From positions 1 to 64,000 of the forward strand of contig NZ_BDBL01000039.1 in assembly GCF_001612965.1 (NCBI RefSeq): 64,000 nucleotides of DNA, in the 5' to 3' direction. This stretch comes from Nocardia kruczakiae NBRC 101016. Lineage in GTDB: Bacteria; Actinomycetota; Actinomycetes; Mycobacteriales; Mycobacteriaceae. The notes beneath the pieces are model-generated. The model was given only the letters and a program-made list of their open reading frames with translations. It was not told where the DNA came from and did no database searches. Positions 59,543 to 64,000 of this stretch are shown in pieces. Each line of letters begins with the position of its first letter. Position 1 is the first letter of the stretch. The translations under genes were made by a program, and so were the position numbers.

Positions 59543-60330
59543 CCGCGGTACGCGAGACGGCGACCGCCGTGCGACCGCTCATCGGCATCACCGGCCGACG
59601 GTTCCGCTTGGGACTGATCAACGGGCTGGACTCCCGATACGCGGATCGTCTCACCGACGCGTTCATGTCCGACTTCTCGGACCGCATCGCACGTGCGGGC
59701 GGGATCCCGGTGTTACTGCCCTATGACGCCGATCCCGTCGCGGCCTGCCATTGGCTGAGCGGAGTGGTCGTCACCGGCGGGCAGGACGTCCATCCCGCTT
59801 GCTGGGGCGGTGATCTGTCGGTGGTGCGTGCGATCGATGCGCGGTCGGATCCGACGGTGCACGACCCGGAACGGGACGCCTACGAATCGGCGCTCGTGCG
59901 CGCGGCCATCGAGAGCGATACCCCGGTCCTCGGGGTGTGCCGCGGCCTTCAGATTCTGAATGTGGCGCGAGGTGGCACGCTGATCCCCGATCTTCCCGCC
60001 GGACCGGTACAGCATCTGTCGGAGCGGTCCGCGCTCACCGACGGTGGCCACGATCATGTGGTGTCGTTCCAGCCCGGATCGATCGCACAGGCCCTCTTCG
60101 GAGACCGCGCCGTCACCAACTCCTGGCATCATCAGGCCGTCGACGAATGCGGCGAAGGCTTGGTGGTCACGGGCCGGACCGTGGACGGCGTCGTGGAGTC
60201 GATCGAGCTCCCCGGTGCTCCCGTGCTGGGAGTGCAGTGGCATCCGGAGTGGATGGAGCGGGACGACCGGGCCCTGAGTTGGGTCGTCGGAGCAGCGGCC
60301 GAGCGGTTGTGCGTCGGCCGGCGCAGCTAG
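59539..60330 (+). CDS. Class I glutamine amidotransferase, gamma-glutamyl hydrolase (PuuD-like)
   Basis: The GTG at 59539 overlaps the ligase stop (GTGA) and gives 263 residues. Nucleophile GVCRGLQILN (Cys134) and LGVQWHPEW (His, Glu) make the class I triad. The fold matches gamma-glutamyl-gamma-aminobutyrate hydrolase. It would remove the glutamyl tag once the amine is oxidised. In aniline pathways a similar protein acts with the GS-like enzyme, so that alternative cannot be excluded. Confidence 0.88.
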   Translation: MTAVRETATAVRPLIGITGRRFRLGLINGLDSRYADRLTDAFMSDFSDRIARAGGIPVLLPYDADPVAACHWLSGVVVTGGQDVHPACWGGDLSVVRAIDARSDPTVHDPERDAYESALVRAAIESDTPVLGVCRGLQILNVARGGTLIPDLPAGPVQHLSERSALTDGGHDHVVSFQPGSIAQALFGDRAVTNSWHHQAVDECGEGLVVTGRTVDGVVESIELPGAPVLGVQWHPEWMERDDRALSWVVGAAAERLCVGRRS

Positions 60331-60379
60331 GCCTGCGGCGTCGGATCATGGACAGAACGCCTTCTGCCACAAGCGGAAT

Positions 60380-60417
60380 GCCGGGCCGGCACAAGCCTTT
60401 CGGGGCGCCGGCCCGGC
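60380..60417. terminator. Hairpin between the PuuD-like and tetR genes
   Basis: GCCGGGCCGGC (60380-60390) pairs with GCCGGCCCGGC (60407-60417), a perfect 11-bp stem around a 16-nt loop, between two convergent genes. Confidence 0.6.
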
Positions 60418-60473
60418 CTGCCCGGAGATGCCGAGCGGGCGGTGGTAGCCGAGGGCTGCGACGATCGGTGCAC

Positions 60474-61154
60474 TCAGCCGACGTTCACCCAGGAGACCAA
60501 CGCGCTCAGTCCGGTCTTCTGCTCGACCTCAGGTCCGGGTGTCGGCTGCGTGGCCGAGGCCGGCGGCGTGAGCTTCGCGGCCAGCCACGAGTCGAGGACG
60601 GCGATGCTCAACTCCATTCGCCGGGCTTCCTCCTCGGGACTGCCGAAATGGAGGCAATTGATCGCGAATCCGTCGGAGAGCGCGGCGACGACATAGCTGA
60701 TGTCATCGATCGTTTCAGCGGACAGCGCGCCGTCGCTGTTCGCCTCTCCGAGGATGGAGCGCAGGACGGCATAGGCCTGGTTGTAGACGATGCTTGCCGG
60801 GTTTCCCTCTTGACGTTGCGCCCAGCTGATGAGCTCGATGGTTGCGGCGCTGAATTCCTTCGAATCCAAGTACCAGCGCATGATTCCACGCAGCAGTTCC
60901 CTGGCGGTGGTCGTCACATCGCCGTGCACGTCGCTGCCGATGATCACCTCCTGGTACCGGGCGGCTACTCGCTCGAACACCGACGCGAACAGAACCTCCT
61001 TGGACTCGAAGCAGTAGTGCAGGGTCGCCAGCGGTGCATCGGCTTGTTCGGCGATACGGCGGGTGGTGGCGCCGTCGACGCCGTGGGTGGCGATCACCTG
61101 GATGGCTGCGTTGACGAGGTCGTTGCGCCGTTCGGTCGCAGGGATCCGTGGCAC
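60474..61154 (-). CDS. TetR-family transcriptional regulator
   Basis: The protein has 226 residues from the GTG at 61154. The HTH is RRNDLVNAAIQVIATHGVDGATTRRIAEQADAPLATLHYCFESKEVLFASVF. The C-terminal ligand domain is helical (LLRGIMRWYLDSKEFSAATIELISWAQRQ). It is divergent from the CoA ligase gene, with a 177-bp region containing TTGATCAA (61181) and a 25-bp palindromic site (61260). It likely represses its own gene, the ligase operon and the MFS/oxidase operon. Confidence 0.9.
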   Translation of the reverse strand: MPRIPATERRNDLVNAAIQVIATHGVDGATTRRIAEQADAPLATLHYCFESKEVLFASVFERVAARYQEVIIGSDVHGDVTTTARELLRGIMRWYLDSKEFSAATIELISWAQRQEGNPASIVYNQAYAVLRSILGEANSDGALSAETIDDISYVVAALSDGFAINCLHFGSPEEEARRMELSIAVLDSWLAAKLTPPASATQPTPGPEVEQKTGLSALVSWVNVG

Positions 61155-61180
61155 TGCTGCCTCCTGAAAGAGTTGGGCGA

Positions 61181-61188
61181 TTGATCAA
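61181..61188. promoter_or_regulatory. TTGATCAA half-site upstream of tetR
   Basis: TTGATCAA followed by GTCTAAC lies 27-34 bp upstream of the tetR start and matches the core of the motif seen at 56363 and 61271. Confidence 0.45.
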
Positions 61189-61259
61189 GTCTAACTCGAA
61201 CATATCACTGTCCATAACCGCCCGATCATGGTCGGCGGGGCAGACGTACCACAGAAATC

Positions 61260-61284
61260 GGTCATTTGGCTTGGTCAAATGACC
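61260..61284. promoter_or_regulatory. TetR operator candidate upstream of the CoA ligase
   Basis: GGTCATTTG (61260-61268) and CAAATGACC (61276-61284) are perfect 9-bp inverted arms with a 7-nt spacer. It is 48-72 bp before the ligase start, where it could overlap the promoter. Confidence 0.65.
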
Positions 61285-61331
61285 ATGATCCGGCTACGGT
61301 TATGGCCGGCATCACACCGCGAGGAGAAACT

Positions 61332-62954
61332 GTGAACGCAATCGAATCGACCCGGGACGCGGTCCGCCGGCCGGCGATCGTCCGGGATCGCCTCGGGGAC
61401 GATCCGGCGTCGGCGACGTTGGTCGAACTGTTGTCGACGCGTGCCCGGACATCACCGGATCGCGAGTTCCTCCGGGTCGGGGACGAGTCGTGGACGTTCG
61501 GTCGTATCGACGCCTGGACCTCGCGCCTGGCCCGTCGACTCATCGAGGTCGACGGCATAGCACCCGGTGACCGGGTCGCGATCATGCTGCCCAATCTCGT
61601 GCAGTGGCCGGTGATCTGGTTGGCGACGCTCAAGGCCGGCGCCGTGACGGTACCGGTGAACTCCTCCTATCGCAGGGCGGATCTGGCCTTCGTCCTGCGC
61701 GACTCGGGGGCCCGCGTCGTCTTCTCGGAAGGGGAGAAGCTGGAATTGCTGCGCGACGTGGCGCACGCCGAGCGCGATCTGTCGGGTCTGCGCATTGTCG
61801 ATATCGCCGCCGACGGCTCCGAGGATTTCCCCGACCGGGCCCCCGATGTGCCGGTCACCGGCGACACTCTCGCGAATCTGCAGTACACCTCCGGAACCAC
61901 CGGATTTCCCAAGGCGTGCATGCTGACTCACGACTACTGGGTCCGGCTGGGCTGGATCTGCGCGGCGGCCGCCGGCCTGCACGCGGACGACGTTCTGCTC
62001 ACCGCGCAGCCGTTCTCCTACATCGACCCACAGTGGAATACCGCTCTGGCCTTGACGATCGGGGCGCCGCTGGTGGTACTGCCGAGGTTCTCCGCCTCGG
62101 GGTTCTTCGCCGACGTCCGACGCCATCGGGCGACGTTCACCTACGTTCTCGGCGCGATGCCCACCCTCCTGTTCAAACAGCCGCCGCGCCCCGACGACCG
62201 GGAGAACGACCTGCGGCTGATCATGTGCTCGGGGATCCCGACGGGACTGCATCGACAGCTGGAGGAGCGGTGGGGTGCGCCGTGGCGGGAGATCTACGGT
62301 CTGACCGAGTCGGGTTCCGACCTCGTCAGCCTTCCGGAAGATACCGGCGACGTGGGAAGCGGGAACCTCGGGCGGCCGGTGCCCACGAAGCGGGCGCGCG
62401 TGGTGAACGCGGACGGCATCGACGTGGCTGACGGCGAACCCGGCGAGCTGATCCTGTCGGGTAGACCGATGATGCTGGGCTACTGGAACCGCGCCGAGGC
62501 CACCGGACGCACCCTGCGCGACGGCTGGCTGCACACCGGCGACGTCGTCGTTCGCAGCTGCGACGGCCGCTACCGCCTCGTCGGCCGGATCAAGGACATG
62601 GTTCGGCGGGGAGGAGAGAACATCGCGAGTGCCGAGGTCGAGGCCGTCCTGGAAAAGGATGCCGCGGTCGTATCGGCAGCCGTCCTCGGCGAACCGGACG
62701 ATATCTTGGGAGAAGAGGTCAAGGCCTACATCCGGCTGGCTACCGGCATCCCGGCCGAGCGTGCGACCGCTGCCCGCATCATCGAGCGAGCGCGCCAGGA
62801 GCTGGCCCGTTTCAAAGTCCCGCGCTACGTCGAATTCGTCGATGATTTCCCGCGGACCCCGTCCGAGCGAGTGTCGAAGCCGGCGCTGGCGGCGCGTGCC
62901 GCCGAAAGCCCGGGAATCGTTTACGACTTGCGCGAGAACGGAACTCGCGGATGA
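61332..62954 (+). CDS. Acyl-CoA synthetase (AMP-binding family)
   Basis: The GTG at 61332 follows GAGGAGAAACT, giving 540 residues; the open frame to 61266 overlaps the operator and is rejected. Motifs are YTSGTTGFPKACMLTHDY (P-loop), EIYGLTESGSD, GWLHTGDVVVRSCDGRYRLVGRIKDMVRRGGENIASAEVE and the C-terminal catalytic Lys near ERVSKPAL. It activates a carboxylate to its CoA ester through an acyl-AMP. It overlaps the hydratase gene by ATGA. Substrate class is unclear. Confidence 0.92.
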   Translation: MNAIESTRDAVRRPAIVRDRLGDDPASATLVELLSTRARTSPDREFLRVGDESWTFGRIDAWTSRLARRLIEVDGIAPGDRVAIMLPNLVQWPVIWLATLKAGAVTVPVNSSYRRADLAFVLRDSGARVVFSEGEKLELLRDVAHAERDLSGLRIVDIAADGSEDFPDRAPDVPVTGDTLANLQYTSGTTGFPKACMLTHDYWVRLGWICAAAAGLHADDVLLTAQPFSYIDPQWNTALALTIGAPLVVLPRFSASGFFADVRRHRATFTYVLGAMPTLLFKQPPRPDDRENDLRLIMCSGIPTGLHRQLEERWGAPWREIYGLTESGSDLVSLPEDTGDVGSGNLGRPVPTKRARVVNADGIDVADGEPGELILSGRPMMLGYWNRAEATGRTLRDGWLHTGDVVVRSCDGRYRLVGRIKDMVRRGGENIASAEVEAVLEKDAAVVSAAVLGEPDDILGEEVKAYIRLATGIPAERATAARIIERARQELARFKVPRYVEFVDDFPRTPSERVSKPALAARAAESPGIVYDLRENGTRG

Positions 62955-63769
62955 GCGCCCCGTCGGCACACTCCCTCGACATCCGGATCCAACGCGATGT
63001 CGCCGTCCTGACCCTGCATCGGCCGGAAAAGCTGAACGCGATGAACGTCGACACCAGGCTGCGCCTGGCGAGCGCAATCCGGAACTTCGGAACGGGCGAC
63101 GACGTGCGGGGAATCGTCCTGACCGGGAAAGGGCGAGCCTTCTCCGCAGGCGAAGACCTCACTACACCACCGGCGTCGTACGCGGACCTGAGCGCAGCCG
63201 TCACCACATTCCACGACATCACCCGCGCGATCCTGCAGACGAAGGTTCCCGTCGTCGCGGCTGTCAACGGTCTCGCCGTGGGCGGTGCATCGGAAATCAC
63301 CCTGTGCTGCGATGCCCGGATCGGGACGCCGGCGACCGAATACTTCCAACCGGAGAACAGTCGCGGAATCGCCATCTCCAACGCCTCGAGCGTGCTGCTG
63401 ACCCGTCTCGTCGGTAACCACGCGATGCGCATGGTCCTCGGATCGCCGCGGGTCGCCGCCACGGAGGCGCTGGAGATCGGGCTCCTCGACGAAATCGTCG
63501 AACCCGGCCGGCTGCTCGAGCGCGCGGTCGATCTGGTCGTCGAGTGGACCCCGGAAAACAACACGACCGCACTTCACCTCGCCCTGCTGCGCCCGGCGCT
63601 GGACGTGATCGAGTCGGCCTTTGCCCGCGAGGACATCGCCGCGCAAAAAGCTTGGGAGAGCGGTGTTTTCAGCGCCGGTATCACGAAGTTTCACGACGCT
63701 CGGGGTGATCGGAGCCGAGAAGACGCGCCACCTCGTGCACACAAGAACGACAGATTGGACAGACCATGA
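62951..63769 (+). CDS. Enoyl-CoA hydratase/isomerase family protein
   Basis: The protein has 272 residues with a crotonase fold: VLTLHRPEKLNAMNVDTRLRLA, the oxyanion hole LTGKGRAFSAGEDL, AAVNGLAVGGASEITLCCDARIG, and LLTRLVGNHAMRMVLGSPRVAA. The usual Glu pair is not evident, so it may be a hydratase, isomerase or another crotonase. It overlaps the ligase and the next dehydrogenase by ATGA, giving a three-gene operon. Confidence 0.87.
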   Translation: MSAPSAHSLDIRIQRDVAVLTLHRPEKLNAMNVDTRLRLASAIRNFGTGDDVRGIVLTGKGRAFSAGEDLTTPPASYADLSAAVTTFHDITRAILQTKVPVVAAVNGLAVGGASEITLCCDARIGTPATEYFQPENSRGIAISNASSVLLTRLVGNHAMRMVLGSPRVAATEALEIGLLDEIVEPGRLLERAVDLVVEWTPENNTTALHLALLRPALDVIESAFAREDIAAQKAWESGVFSAGITKFHDARGDRSREDAPPRAHKNDRLDRP

Positions 63770-64000
63770 TCAACACGGAAGCCGCAGTGCTCACCGCGAT
63801 CGACGAACCATTGGAAATCACCACGATCCACGTGGATGATCCCGAACCGAACGAGGTGCGCGTCGCGGCCTCGAATGTGGGCTTGTGCCATAGCGATCTG
63901 CACTATATGACCGGGACCGTGCAGACCGAGCTACCGGTGGTCGTGGGCCACGAGGTGGCGGGTGTGGTCGAGGCGGTCGGTTCGGCGGTGTCCGGTTTGC
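63766..64000 (+). CDS. Zinc-dependent alcohol dehydrogenase, cut by the window end
   Basis: The ATG at 63766 overlaps the hydratase stop. The first 78 residues show NVGLCHSDLHYMTG (catalytic zinc Cys) and VVGHEVAGVVEAVGSAVSG (His-Glu). These are the N-terminal GroES domain of the medium-chain dehydrogenases, resembling NDMA-dependent or mycothiol-type enzymes. The rest lies outside. Confidence 0.85.
   Translation, partial: MINTEAAVLTAIDEPLEITTIHVDDPEPNEVRVAASNVGLCHSDLHYMTGTVQTELPVVVGHEVAGVVEAVGSAVSGL

Noticed and set aside
1..64000. CRISPR arrays, rRNA genes, complete insertion sequences or a replication origin
   Set aside because: No regular direct repeats with spacers, no rRNA-like sequence, no transposase with terminal repeats and no DnaA-box cluster were seen.

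Overview
The window is about 70% G+C, with GTG starts common and tight ATGA/GTGA gene overlaps. It carries an arabinan-building AftC-type glycosyltransferase, an MCE-type lipoprotein, the Gram-positive coproporphyrin-dependent haem genes, and long runs of gene order known from Mycobacterium tuberculosis. A mycolic-acid actinobacterium is the best fit, most likely Nocardia or a close relative. This is inference from content; no database search was run.

Region 1 (1-26.7 kb) is conserved chromosomal backbone. It follows the M. tuberculosis Rv2696c-Rv2669 order: DUF3710 protein, alpha/beta hydrolase, OB-fold protein, DUF3159 membrane protein, CeoC and CeoB (RCK K+ regulators), a KimA-like K+ transporter, TrmA/RumA-type RNA methyltransferase, dxs, enoyl-CoA hydratase, RNase D, DUF3000, hemE-cgoX-hemQ, msrB, aftC, secreted TAP-like hydrolase, RibD-like reductase, ZapE-type ATPase and GNAT. 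A SigD-like ECF sigma factor sits inside this block.

Region 2 (26.7-34.4 kb) is more variable. It holds a tail-anchored CoiA-like protein convergent with a sigma-region-4/TnsA-like protein, an EmrB-type MFS pump, an ArsR regulator, an SRPBCC protein, and an XRE regulator followed by two very small genes.

Region 3 (34.5-37.6 kb) has four tRNA genes: Val-GAC, Cys and Gly as one minus-strand unit with a terminator, and a divergent Val-CAC. It also contains gene debris (an ArsR 3' end copy and an amidase fragment) and an unknown protein with its own small upstream ORF and inverted repeat.

Region 4 (37.6-52 kb) is an aromatic catabolic locus. A tightly coupled plus-strand operon encodes a beta-hydroxyacid dehydrogenase, a SnoaL-like protein, maleylacetate reductase, hydroxyquinol 1,2-dioxygenase, a zinc alcohol dehydrogenase, an orphan MCE lipoprotein and a C-C-type alpha/beta hydrolase. 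A minus-strand operon encodes 3-oxoadipyl-CoA thiolase and both 3-oxoadipate CoA-transferase subunits, divergent from a LysR regulator. An XRE/cupin regulator and an AAHS-type MFS importer follow. Together they would take hydroxyquinol through maleylacetate and 3-oxoadipate to succinyl-CoA and acetyl-CoA. The enzyme that makes hydroxyquinol is not in the window.

Region 5 (53.3-64 kb) looks like a catabolic island using gamma-glutamylation of an amine. It has a frameshifted FAD amine oxidase (PuuB-like), an MFS transporter, an HSL-family esterase, an SCP2-like protein, a glutamine-synthetase-like ligase and a class I amidotransferase hydrolase. A TetR regulator is divergent from a CoA ligase, an enoyl-CoA hydratase and an alcohol dehydrogenase cut by the window end. 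A shared motif, TTGRTCAAATGAC, lies upstream of the MFS/oxidase pair and of the ligase, with a related half-site upstream of tetR, which suggests one TetR regulon. No CRISPR array, rRNA operon, intact insertion sequence or prophage was seen.
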